Assembly: GCA_015501075.1 (NCBI GenBank)
Contig: JADNYJ010000002.1
Coordinates: 1,178,001 to 1,242,000, forward strand
DNA length: 64,000 nt
Origin: Gymnopilus junonius
Taxonomy: Eukaryota; Basidiomycota; Agaricomycetes; Agaricales; Galerinaceae
Reading direction: 5' to 3'
Within the stretch, counting starts at the first letter, position 1. Every line of letters begins with the position of its first letter. The notes under the pieces were generated by a model. The model was not told the origin of the DNA, made no database searches, and saw only the letters and a list, made by a program, of their open reading frames with translations. Made by a program: the position numbers and the translations under genes. Positions 48,047 through 61,122 of this stretch are shown piece by piece.

Positions 48047-48445
48047 ACTATAAGAAGTAAAGCGTTTCTTGGCGTTTCTAGCTGTAGACCACTTGACACC
48101 AAGGTGAAGGTCGGAAGATATTGACTAAGGAGTGTTCAAGAACATAGAGAAGAAGTTAACGTCAAGGGACACTGCCTCGTATAATTGTTGTGCCGGACAA
48201 TCATGGAGATTGCTTAAATACGTACTCGGAAGTATAAGCAGTGAGAAAAACTTGACGCTGACAACGACCGGGTCACCGTCCGGCGTCGAGACTCGACTTG
48301 GGACTCGACATTGGAAGCTGACTGTCACGTGAATGATTCTGTAGAATATTCACGTTAATAATAATAACAATAACATCCTTGCACTAGCTCATCACACTTC
48401 TAACAAAGTTTTGGGTGGTTGTAGCGCATTCTTTCTTTTTCTCAG
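48047..48445. promoter_or_regulatory. Divergent promoter, RhoGEF / AP-3 delta
   Basis: About 400 bases between divergent start codons. AT-rich runs (ttaataataataacaataac near 48355-48375) and a pyrimidine run (ttctttctttttctcag) just before the AP-3 delta ATG are visible. No other gene is present. Confidence 0.5.
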
Positions 48446-51400
48446 ATGTGGGAACGCACACTCCAAGATCTTGTTCGAGGTCTGCGCGCCAATAAGAAAG
48501 ATGAAGCCAAATTCATTGCGAAGGCGGTCGATGAAATTAGGCAGGAGATCAAGACAGACGACATGGAATTAAAGGCAGGGGCGGTACTTAAATTGACCTA
48601 TGTATATTCAAAATTCATCTGCCCGAGAATTGGATGCTTAACCCCTGAACTTATCAGCTCGATATGCTAGGTTATGACATGAGTTGGGCATCCTTCCATG
48701 TCGTTGAGGTCATGTCATCTCCGAAAGCCCATCTGAAGAGCATTGGTTACCTGGCAGCATCTCAGTCTTTCGAGCAAGACACGGATGTCCTCATGCTCAC
48801 CACAAATCTGCTGAAAAAGGTTTGCCTTTCCATGCATAGTCAACTCCATGCTATATTGATTCATTAGGACTTGAGCTCAACGCCTGCAGATATTGCCATA
48901 AGCCTAGACGGACTTTCGCACATAGTCACTCCTGAACTCGCCCGAGATCTTACTCCCGAACTTGTTGCTATGTTGAATCATTCACGACCGAGCATCCGCA
49001 AGCGTGCAATACTTGCGCTCTACAAGATGCTACTTAAATATCCCGAAGCCATTACTCAAGCTCGAAGTCGCCTAGGAGAAAAGCTTGATGACTCCGATCC
49101 GTGTCAGTTTTGTAGCCTTCATGCAAAGATGTAATTTGACAATGACAACTGTCATTTACAGCCGTAGTCGCCGCCACAGTAAACGTGCTCTGTGAGCTAG
49201 CTCGTCGCAACCCAAGAGACTACCTGTCTTTAGCACCCCAGCTTTTTCATCTTCTAACTTCATCAAGCAATAATTGGATGCTTATCAAAATTATCAAATT
49301 GGTAAGATACTTGTCTTGTTTACTATCGACTGGCTAATCCATCTCATTCAGTTTGGATCTTTATCGCCTCATGAACCTCGACTAGTGAAAAAACTACAAC
49401 CTCCTATAACCGAGCTAATTTCCACGACACCTGCCATCTCACTGCTCTACGAATGTGTGCATACTTGCATTATTGGAGGAATGCTCCAGGGCCCTTCCGG
49501 GGATTCACTCGCCAAAATCTGTGTTTCCAAGCTGGCGGCTTTCATACAAGATGCAGACCAGAACCGTAAGCCGTATATCTAAATTAATGCCAAAATCGCT
49601 GACTTCTTTGAGTATAGTAAAATATATTGCTTTACTGGCCATGGCGAAAATTGTTCCCACACATCCGCATCTGATAGCTGAATATCAAGACACAATACTT
49701 TTGAGTGTGGACGATCAAGACATTAGCATTCGTATGCGAGCACTCGATTTGCTTTCCGCAATGGTAAATCTATTAATTTAGAATGGGCTGAAAGTTATAC
49801 TTATGGTCCCCAGGCCAACAGAAGCAATTTACAGTCCATCGCGCAGCAGCTATTAACACACCTTGTTCGTGATACATCCACAGTTTTGCCTACTGCAGCA
49901 CAGTCTTTGGCACAGAATAATGCTCCTCCGTCTCTCACAGCAACGAACACCTTCTCACCAAGTCAGTCCTCAGCTTATCGCCTCACTTTAGCTCAACGCA
50001 TATTGAGTTTATGTTCCCGCTCGACTTACGAGAATGTCAGCAACTTTGAGTGGTATCTGTCTGTCCTTGTGGATTTATCCCATGTTGCCAATGTTGACGT
50101 TGGAGCTGAAATACGGGATCAGCTTGTAGACGTCGTTGGAAGGGTAAGAGGGGTAAGAAGATACGCTGTAAAGCTCATGTACACATTATTGAGCGACGAC
50201 ACAATACTACGGAACGCCACAGAGGAGGGGAGTTGTTCAGAGGTCCTTTGGGCAGCGGCATGGATATGTGGAGAGTATTGTTTGTAGGTCTATTGGCCTT
50301 TTCTCTTTCCATTGTTTTCACCAAAACTTCAGGGAATTGTCCGAACCACAAAAGCTTATTCCATACCTGCTTCAGGCGGAGATAACCAATCTAACACCGG
50401 ATATCATTGCGACGTATATTCAAGCAGCCACCAAGATATTCGGAGTCTGGGCCGCGGAGCTTGCCCAGCAGTGGAAGGATGCTCATCTCTCTGAGGTCAA
50501 AGACATAGTCGAGACCGTCCTGATTACGATGCGTCAACTTGTAAATAGCCAACGCATCGAGGTCCAAGAAAGAGTGCGTATATACACTTATCTGACTCCC
50601 TGGTTAAATTTCTGATGTTAGTACGGATCTTGATTTCCAGGCCTCCAATGCCCTTCAGATCTTCACATTCATACAGGCAGACCTCAACTCTTACCGTCCC
50701 GAGCCTGTTTCAATGCCTTTAGCAGGCCCTTCATCCATAGAAGGAAATTCACCAACAGAAGCTCCTAGATTTCCAAAGAGTCTATATCTCATCCAGCCAT
50801 TATTTGATTCATATGAGCTGAATCCTGTGGCGGCCAACGCCCAAGCGAGCGTCGCAATACCAGACGGTCTAGATCTCGATACTTGGATTGTTCTTCCTCC
50901 ATTTGAAGTGACAGCGCAAAATAACGTGAATACAGGCGAAAAAAAGAAGAAACTTAAGAAGGGGAAGGGAAAAGAGGTTCAGTCATCTGCTCCTTTCAAA
51001 AAGAAGAAGGCTCCACAGAATGGGCAACAAATATTGCTGACTCTCATAGATTCAGACTATGAGACGCCTGAAGAGAAAGCTCTGTTTGAGAAGGTCTGAC
51101 TTTTTTTTTAATTGTCATACCTATTTCTTAATTGAAGGATTTCAGCGCAAGGCAGAACGACTTGCGCAACTAAGAGATGATCCTTATTACATCATGGACC
51201 ACATACCGAAACCCATTGAAGATGTGGATTCCATACCAGTCGTTCACTTGGATGGCATGCCGCCTATCCCTCACGGTAAGCATTTATCCCTTTATTCAGG
51301 CAAATTTTTTTTATGACAAGAGTTTCAGATCTCCACGATGATAGATTGCCAACACTTAGGGCGACATCACAGACTTTTTCATCCGAATCCTTCGTGATAG

Positions 51401-51627
51401 AGAAAGACGGCGAGATGCCCCAAAGAGTTATTAGCCCTCCGCCGGGTTCTCTTACTGCGCCCGTTTTGTCAACAGGTACACCTGCAGCGCCTGTGCGAGT
51501 GGCGTCATTCCCAGAGTATGAGGTGCCTGAAGAGGTCCCCCCTGTAGAAACAATCAAGGTCGTAAGAACGAAAAAAAAGGGACCAACCAAGAGGAAGCGG
51601 ACTGCACCTGTCGACAATATGACATAG
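48446..51627 (+). CDS. APL5: AP-3 adaptor complex, delta subunit
   Basis: The large subunit of the AP-3 adaptor that sorts cargo from Golgi/endosome to vacuole. The adaptin trunk begins MWERTLQDLVRGLRANKKDE, then KFIAKAVDEIRQEIKTDDME and LDMLGYDMSWASFHVVEVMS. HEAT-like repeats follow, such as DIAISLDGLSHIVTPELARD, RPSIRKRAILALYKMLLKYP and DSDPSVVAATVNVLCELARR. SVDDQDISIRMRALDLLSAM and EVLWAAAWICGEYC are conserved delta-subunit segments. The hinge is lysine-rich (EKKKKLKKGKGKEV), then KRKAERLAQLRDDPYYIM, and a Pro-rich basic end (RTKKKGPTKRKRTAP) before TAG at 51625-51627. About nine short introns. Intact. It converges on the kinase gene with about 220 bases between. Confidence 0.93.
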
Positions 51628-51849
51628 CTTTCTCGTATTGTTTTACATGGATTGTTCATTTACAGGTTGTTTTATTTTCTGTCAATAACACTGGATGGAA
51701 ATTGATATACAAAATTATAAAAAGCAAAGAAGATCATGAAGGGATGAGGACAGATGGTTGTTGTATGAGCTATGAAATTCCAGAAGCGAGTGACAGTTCC
51801 AGATGGTGCTGAGATAACAGAAAAAAAACTTAGGGCAGGTCCGAAATGT

Positions 51850-54014
<2,165 letters not shown>

Positions 54015-54418
54015 TAATGGACTACAAGGCCTAGGAAATGGACAATGGTGGTGGGAGAAATGTGTCGCGTCGACTGAGATGGAGCAGGTTGCAGATTGCC
54101 CCTTTCCTCCAAAAAAAATGCAGTAAACGACACTGAGGAAAGAAATAAAAGATAGAGAAGAGCAAAACGAATATGCAGATAGATATCTATGACGAAAGAG
54201 AGGAAAGGAGGGAAAGGGGTGAGGCGATGAAGATGCGTAGCAAAAGAGCTCGACTGTATATACAGAGCCACTAGAGCCGTCTCAACTTCCAAATCCGGTC
54301 AGGGGGTTTCCCGGAATCCCTTCTTCTTGTCGCCGCAATTTCGTCGGCATTCGACTGCGAGGACAACACGACCCTCGAACAAAAATTCTGGTGGGATGGC
54401 TATCTCTTGGTGCTCAAC
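54015..54418. other. Intergenic region upstream of the kinase gene
   Basis: 404 bases holding the kinase promoter and leader on the minus strand. A purine-rich stretch (gaaagagaggaaaggagggaaagg) lies near 54193-54217. No convincing frame. Confidence 0.4.
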
Positions 54419-54889
54419 TCAAAGATTGCTTGTCAACGCTTTGCATTTTACTTTCGCACCAAGCGCAGGCTTTAACATTGTATTACTTAGTTCAACTCGG
54501 CTATCAAGTACATAGACCCATAAGATACATGACCCCTTCGATCTTGCTGTCCTGTTACAAATGCGGTGATACCTTCGAATCTCCATGCTCATTTTGTACC
54601 AATCCCCTCTCGCCTTCATAACCTGGAGCCATCCCGGCGTGGTATTGGAAATCACCTGCTGCACGTCGATGTAAAGATTCAGAGAAGACATAAATCGCCT
54701 TCATCTGGCCCTCATTGGCTTATTAAAAAGTACCATTATTCTCTCCATTCTCGTGTCGTCCGAACCCATGCCAAAGATTTCGGAAGAGTAAAGAGGAGCT
54801 TGGTCAAACGGCTTGGGAAGAATCATAGAAACTGCCACTATCTGTGTGAACCCTACTGCCTCGCGAGGCCTTCCATTTTCCGAGGACAA
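54419..54889 (-). CDS. Possible small gene, unknown function
   Basis: Two frames in the same register, MSSENGRPREAVGFTQIVAV (from 54889) and ...QQVISNTTPGWLQ... (to 54419), are separated by one TGA at 54701-54703. An intron with donor gtactt after ERIM and acceptor gtgcag before QVISN, about 75 nt and a multiple of three, would remove the stop and give about 130 residues. The first part (SMILPKPFDQAPLYSSEIFG) has protein-like composition, but no family is recognised. A plus-strand frame overlaps it. It may be part of a larger gene or nothing at all. Confidence 0.25.
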
Positions 54890-55136
54890 TAGGAGAAAAG
54901 CCCTCGTTACATTTTGTATTGCACCAGTAGGCCGAGATCTATGACATAGTATTATGGTTCGATAGATATGATGCCTCCGAGAAAGGTGTCTGCCTTGGCG
55001 TGTATGCCTCTTATTTTCTCATACGTGGGTAGCATCGAGGCAAGGGCGACAGTCGTCGGTGGGAATTGGATTATTCTTCTGAGATAGTGTATACTGGATA
55101 TCTAATAGGGATGCCCCAATCCGAGTCGTAAGATGA

Positions 55137-57087
55137 TTATCCCCCCCTTATCAGATAACCAGGGATGACATTACATGGGACTTTTTGGCGGTTTCCGGTG
55201 TTCCTATATATTGGTTTGTCTGACATATTCCAAGCGGATGAGGAGGATCTCACCGGAACATGTGTCCATTCGTGGTCGACATGTACGAAGGCCCTTTCAA
55301 CATTGGGAAGACTTTCGAGTTTATCCTGCAATTGCTGGCTGATGTCGTGTGCCTTCCAAAGGGGTGTACTTCCTTCCATCACGATGTCCACTTCTACAAA
55401 ATACCCCTACCCATATGGATTAGTCTCCTGCGACACAAACACATCTGATCACGTACAGGTCCACTCTGAAAAAAAACATATCAACATCGCAGAAAGGAAA
55501 AAGAAGGTATGTACAAACATGATACGCTCGGACAGTGTCGATTTTGTCTATAGATTCCGTGAACGTCGCACATTTGTAGATGAGGAGCTGCAAAAAGTCA
55601 TGGGGAGCCGACTTTCCCGCAAGGAGTTCAAATTCGCTATATACCATACGACCCCAAGAAAAGATGACACCGAAAGCAATCTGTAATAAAAGGGTAAGTA
55701 GCATACGTGCGAAGATAAGCAGGCAACACACAATAATGGCACCCATTGGGTCGAGCCCTAAGTAAGAACTTAAGACACCAATAAAGAAAGAAAATGAAAG
55801 TAGACCAACACCACCGCAATTTACTTCCGCCCGTCGACATCAAAATACCTGCGGATGAATGAGAATTCATAACTACATCTCCAGGACAAGACTGACCGAA
55901 ACCATTGATCCAGAGGTCATTTCTGTGATCTTGCCATAACACATAGACCTGACTGGACTTATTTCTTAAAGAGTAGCTATACAAGAAGAGCAGAAATTTA
56001 ACGGCTACAAATGGACCAACCAATAAGCTTCCAAAAACGTGAAAAATAGACAAGAAATTTACCAAGAGCAGCTGCGACGGCAATAATCGACGGAAGATGA
56101 AACGGTCGCAAGTCATCCTCTTTGTTTGATAAAGTACGGACTGATTCCACGACGACGACCAAGTTCACTGAACCCATTCTTGATTATTCGCTTCAAATTT
56201 GAGTTTCCAAGTACAAGGAAGCAAAACTCACAGAAAACCTGAGAAAAGCAAGGGTCAATGCCTGAGGGAGCCTGTCCGAGTATATATACACACCGTATAC
56301 AATATTTCCGATTGTTTCTAGACGAGAACCTCCAACAGGCCATTTATTGACGTCCATGTTCAGAGCTTTCCTATGTAACCAGAAGAGGAGGACATTGCTC
56401 CCAATGTCGAAGACAGAGTCGATCCCAGTGGCCAACAACGATAGTGAAACGGAGGAGATTGCGGCGTACACTAAATTGCAACTGATCAAGTGTACACAGG
56501 GACACGTATCGCTTTATAAACTCACGTTGCAAGATACATAAGGCAACGTTAGATATTAAACTAGCGTAGATTGCGATCTTGACCTGGAAATCAAATGGAA
56601 GGTTAAACGTCGGCGGTGTGCAAGAAATGGCAACCTACGGGTAGACGAGCCGCTTCTTCCTCGGCTTTTGCATCTTCGGTGTGTTCCTCGATGGGTTTTA
56701 ACATCGCCGAGATGAGCTAAAGAGGAAATACTGAGAATGCAAAGTTTCCAAAAGCATGTGCTTTATCACAGACATCGTTTTGCCGCAGTTGATATTTCGC
56801 GACCGCCTTGCCTTTTTTGCGACGGCGAAGGTCGAGAATTTCTTCCTCTGGTATAATTCCATCGCGAAACTGGAAAGGATCAACGGGAAGGAGGCTGCTC
56901 GTTCCAGATGTTCTCTCTAAATCGACGTCGGACTGAGCTTGATCAGGTACCACTGTGTCGGTGGAGGTCTGGTAATAGCCATCGGTCACGTTGATGAGAC
57001 TGGAAAAAAAGAAAAGAAAAAAGATGATACCTGCTTGAGATTGGGGGCACTCGAGACCGACTCTAAGGACGTCTTGCAGTCGACCAT
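55137..57087 (-). CDS. Cation diffusion facilitator (CDF) metal transporter
   Basis: A CDF-family divalent metal/proton antiporter; in fungi such proteins load Zn or Mn into organelles or mitochondria. ATG 57085-57087 gives [19 protein letters not shown]; an intron to 56969 then joins [21 protein letters not shown] charged linker ([20 protein letters not shown]) precedes the membrane part: [40 protein letters not shown] with the D-x3-D metal site, [38 protein letters not shown] with H-x3-D, and the C-terminal cytosolic domain ([33 protein letters not shown]). The HxxxD/DxxxD pairs are the transport-site ligands of the family. The end at 55137 is uncertain, since the last 35 residues look unlike the family. 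Metal not predicted with confidence. Confidence 0.87.
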
Positions 57088-57867
57088 GATGTTCTGGTGC
57101 AGAAACGAAAGCAGGTAGGCAATAGATGAGGAAGTGGGAAAAACCGAAAGAGTGGATATGGGAAGACCAAATCTTGATCAAGCCAATCTTCGAGAGGCTG
57201 TACCGTTGTGTTGGAACCCAGCGATCTGGATTTTAATCACTTGCGCCCACATTTCAATCTCCGTTACAGACTCAGCTGTCTAGGAACGGGGACAAGGATA
57301 TGGTACCGTCATACATGATGCCTTCTTTGTCAGCAACCGCCATGACTGACCCCGTTCAGCAGCTGCTCCCTGTAATGGCTTTCTTCGCCTTTATCTTGTG
57401 AGGTTTAATCTTCTGCAGCAGCGCCTTGTTTTGACACTATTAATCAGTGCCGCCTTAATCTTCTGGTGCTTTATTTCGTCATGCCTAGGGACACCCCTTC
57501 GCAGGTCTCTCTCTAACCTCTGGGAGTACACCGTTCTTGGTGCCATGTCCCAAGGCACTGTGCCAGGCCTTGCAAGGCGACCACCTTATGGAGAAACTGA
57601 AATCTGGGAGATGCACGAACGACACAGAAGGACTTGAAGGAAGATGCGTTGCTCCCTCAACATATACCCAATCTTGTGTCGTTGACGTAATTCACCTCGA
57701 CTAGTGTCCATGGATAGGCCACAATGAAACTTTTTTACGATTTCAGTCTCGCCCGGTTCTCTCCTATCATTAATACTATAAAGTCCTTGTCAAATCCGTC
57801 TCATAATCTCTACAAGCATTTCGCTGTGACTACATACTCAGCCTACCATCTCCGTCTGCTTTTAAGT
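57088..57867. other. Intergenic region between CDF and secreted-protein genes
   Basis: 780 bases between divergent starts, so it holds both promoters. A plus-strand frame at 57398-57637 (79 residues) starts with a hydrophobic stretch (LVLTLLISAALIFWCFISSC) and might be a tiny membrane or secreted peptide, but it has no recognised homologue and may be chance. A stop-free extension upstream of the secreted protein's ATG (from 57724) is probably leader. Confidence 0.4.
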
Positions 57868-58577
57868 ATGAAACTACCTGCAAGCTCTTCTATATTACTT
57901 GCTACCTTGGCCATGTCTTCCTCATCCTCCTGTCTGATCGCGGCCGCTCCTGCTGGAAGTGATCCTGCAGATAACGGCATGACGAGTGCCACCAGCAACC
58001 AGCACATTCCCTCGCTTCGTGAAATAACACCTGGCTATTCCACCGAACTCAATGCACAAGAAAGCTCCGGAACAGTGTTCGAAAGGGCCGTTTCTTATCG
58101 TGAGTCATCTTTGATGCATAGCTACCAGGGCATTGGACCTCATTCCCCTTATCAGCAGGTCGTTTGAGTACTCGCGATAGCCTTGTGGGTTCTCTAGTGA
58201 ACGCCGTTCGTCAAATCCCGGTCGCTGGTGAAGTCCTTGGCAAGGTCTTGAGCTCTCTCCTTGTTGCCACCCAAGGTCCTACAGGTGCGAAATCCATGGA
58301 CGTCGACGGAGCTGGTCCGACTGTCGATCCACAAGACATGCAAGCCCTTCAAGATGCCATATCGGAACTCTCTCGTACCCTCAACTCGACGGCACCTAAG
58401 GACGTCTCAGGGAGCAGTGACAACAACGGCACTCACGATTCTGGACCTTCCTCTTCCGCGACACCAGAAAATGCGACTGCCAAGAGTGATGACGACGCCA
58501 GCACTGCGTCCTCGTCCCCCATACCTGGAAACCCACCCAACTCGCCCATTAATGCATCCCTGCCTGTTGGTGTCTAA
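57868..58577 (+). CDS. Small secreted Ser/Thr-rich protein, unknown
   Basis: From ATG 57868 a signal peptide (MKLPASSSILLATLAMSSSS) precedes a low-complexity chain. An intron (donor gtgagt near 58099, acceptor atcagcag near 58158) joins FERAVSY to RRLSTRDSLVGSLVNAVRQI. PVAGEVLGKVLSSLLVA may form an amphipathic helix. The C-terminal half is Ser/Thr/Pro/Asp-rich (SSDNNGTHDSGPSSSATPEN) with NGT, NST, NAT and NAS sites for glycosylation. There are almost no Cys residues, so it is unlike a classical Cys-rich effector or hydrophobin. It could be a wall-associated or disordered secreted protein. No family recognised. TAA at 58575-58577. Confidence 0.65.
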
Positions 58578-58937
58578 TTCTCAAGAGTGCATTCATCGAA
58601 TTCCCTGAGGACGTTGTTGATCCAACTGTTCTCGCTTTCTTGCATTTTATGGACTCCTCCCTTCTGAAGTATGACTTGCCATTATTCCAGCTTAAATAAT
58701 TTAGACGATATATCATTATGATGCTCTATAAAGTACGCACATCAATGGGATCCTGTTTGCCTTTGAGTTTTGCAGTCGAGAAGAGTGGCTGTGTAACCTT
58801 TTAATGCAACGGTCACTGTTGGTTACCTCGCGTCAAATGCCGACTTGTCCGCCAATGGCTATGAGACATAAGACAGGCTTTCATTCTAATCTCTCTCCCA
58901 CAAGCTTTAGGGGTTCAAAAAGGCCTTCTGTGAACTG
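58578..58937. other. Intergenic region
   Basis: 360 bases between two plus-strand genes: 3' flank of the secreted-protein gene and promoter of the fucosyltransferase-like gene. Nothing else was seen. Confidence 0.4.
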
Positions 58938-61063
58938 ATGCCCAAACCTCGACCACTCACGAATGTCCCAACTTCATACAATCCAGATCAACAATTAACT
59001 CCAAGAACACCCCATAGTGGGTCCCGGACAAGTCGACTAGAGCAGGGCTTCCATAAGATACCTCTGTCTGAAGCCGAAGCAAATGAAGCCGAGTATGACG
59101 ACCAAGGCACATTGCAGTCTGCTCCTTTGCTTGCCTCTTCGTCGACGGCCAGGTTCTCAGTGAGGAACTCGGGCGGTCAGGAGAGTCCAACGAAGAGGAA
59201 TGGACGACCTTTTCATTCCATGGAGGTGTTGTCCTCGACGATATCTCGCTTACCGTTGGCCTTTGGCATCTTCATGGCTGGAATCTTGCTGATCCTCGTC
59301 GTTCTTTCGATCACAAAGCCAGAAACGTTGCATAAATATGCGGTCGGCACTAAGAAGGCACCTTCTCATTTGACTTCCACTCAGCTGGCTTCAGTATCCA
59401 GCACCTCCAGCACTCCAAATGCACTCCACTCAGCTCCTTCAGTACACACGGAAGCCAATTTGCATGTCCTTTCATACGAGAATTATACCAATTTTCCCCT
59501 TACCGGCATTGAATACTTAATCGAGTGTGCGAAACAGCATAAAACTTTCATGGCACACGGCGACTACTGGGATATTGGACCCATGGGACCCTTGGATGTT
59601 GAACATCATGATGATAGTGGAATTTGTTCGAGCACTATCACTTACATGTTGGATGGGACAGTGGGACTCACGGCAGACCTTGCCTTAATGGCACAAGCTG
59701 CTTCCTTGGCCCACGAGGTAAGATTTAAATTCTTCATAAATACAGTCTGACGTTCGGACGCTTGTCAGAGAAATCGTACATTCTTCATCGACGATACCTA
59801 TTGGAATAGAGGAAAGTAGGTAGTCATAAGTAAACCTTCGTTGCGATCGCATCATCAACATTTTATGCAGGTGGCGAGACCACTTTGAAGATGTTAAAAA
59901 AGGGCAACCAGGACCTCAACCAGGTTGTAAACCACCTCCGCCGAATGGTATGTTTCTTGAAGCTTATATATTATCGTTTATAATTGACGAATCGCCAACG
60001 CAACAGAACTGGTTGCTTGTCCAAGGATTGCAAGGTAAAGCTATAACTTCTATCTCATTGACGAAGCTAACTGTGTATTAGGCATTGGGTAGATATCTAG
60101 TCGAACCTATTGGCTTGCCAAATTCTTACAAACTTCGCAGGTTATCATGGCCAGGACAGCCAAATTCCATTTTGGACACCCATTTTTAGATCACTATGAG
60201 AATGCGTGAGTAAAGTTTCTCTTTCGAAAAGGGACATTAAGGTAAACGTATCTCCAGTTATATGCACAACCTCAACCGTTTCAAACCTATATATGAATCT
60301 TCGCGCCAGTCATTGGAATCAGTGATCCAGCCAAATGAAGAAAACATGGAATTGATCCAATTGGCACGAGCTAAATTATCTGCTTTCCTACATGATACAA
60401 ACTCGCATCAGATTTCTATCAATTCGCAGTATGTGTCCGCCCATATCAGACGTGGGGATCGAAAGTCGCTCTCATATACATTTCCGAATCGTTTGATTCC
60501 TGTGCAAGACTATGTGGATGCGGTAAAGTCCACATGGACTCGCCTTCACAAAGGATCAGCATCTCATGTCAATCCTGTTGTGTACATTGCAACTGACTCC
60601 CGAGACGCCCATGCGACATTTTCGCAGCTATACAACGGTGAAACCTTCTCCCTCTTCAAAACTTCTGATCCTCGGTTACAATCTCTGGCAAGCCCTGGAG
60701 AATATTATCAGAAGAAATTCAATGAACTCGACACCCAATCTCGGATAGTAGCCACCAGAGGTATGGTCGTTGACCTTGCGATGGTCAGTGGGCTATGGGC
60801 GGACCATGAGGATGAGATAAAGCCTGACGCAGTTATATGCGCGTTGAGGTAAGCCGCCCCAACCGATGTTAAGTTAACGTCGTCCTGAAATGAAGCCTGG
60901 CAGTTCCACAGTTTGTAAATTGGCAGCTATTGGTTTGGGTTGGGACAACGCTTTCGGAAATGTCGACGCGATGGGCGCAATTGACGAGAAACATAAACGT
61001 TGGGTCGAAATTGATCAGAGGGGACAGATAGTACCCGTGTGGCTACCATTCGAGCTGTTTTGA
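58938..61063 (+). CDS. Type II membrane fucosyltransferase-like protein
   Basis: A single-pass Golgi-type protein: about 100 cytosolic, Ser/Pro-rich residues from ATG 58938, one membrane helix (LAFGIFMAGILLILVVLSI), then a Ser/Thr-rich stem and a lumenal catalytic-like region. GIEYLIECAKQHKTFMAHGD, SLAHERNRTFFIDDTYWNRG and HWVIMARTAKFHFGHPFLDH (across an intron) are followed by YVSAHIRRGDRKSLSYTFPN. The HIRRGD motif is the donor-binding signature of alpha-1,6- and O-fucosyltransferases. VVYIATDSRDAHATFSQLYN and SGLWADHEDEIKPDAVICAL complete the Rossmann-like half. The end is ...VPVWLPFELF, TGA at 61061-61063. About six introns, no frame break. Donor sugar and acceptor are inferred only from the motif. 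It converges on the permease gene with 59 bases between stops. Confidence 0.8.
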
Positions 61064-61122
61064 CCCATTTAATGTATTCTCTTTATATGCTATTGCTGAC
61101 TGCCCCTCAGCTGTGCCGCTCC

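Noticed and set aside
57398..57637. 79-residue frame with a hydrophobic N-terminus as a membrane peptide gene
   Set aside because: It lies in a divergent promoter region, has no homologue I recognise and no intron or context support.
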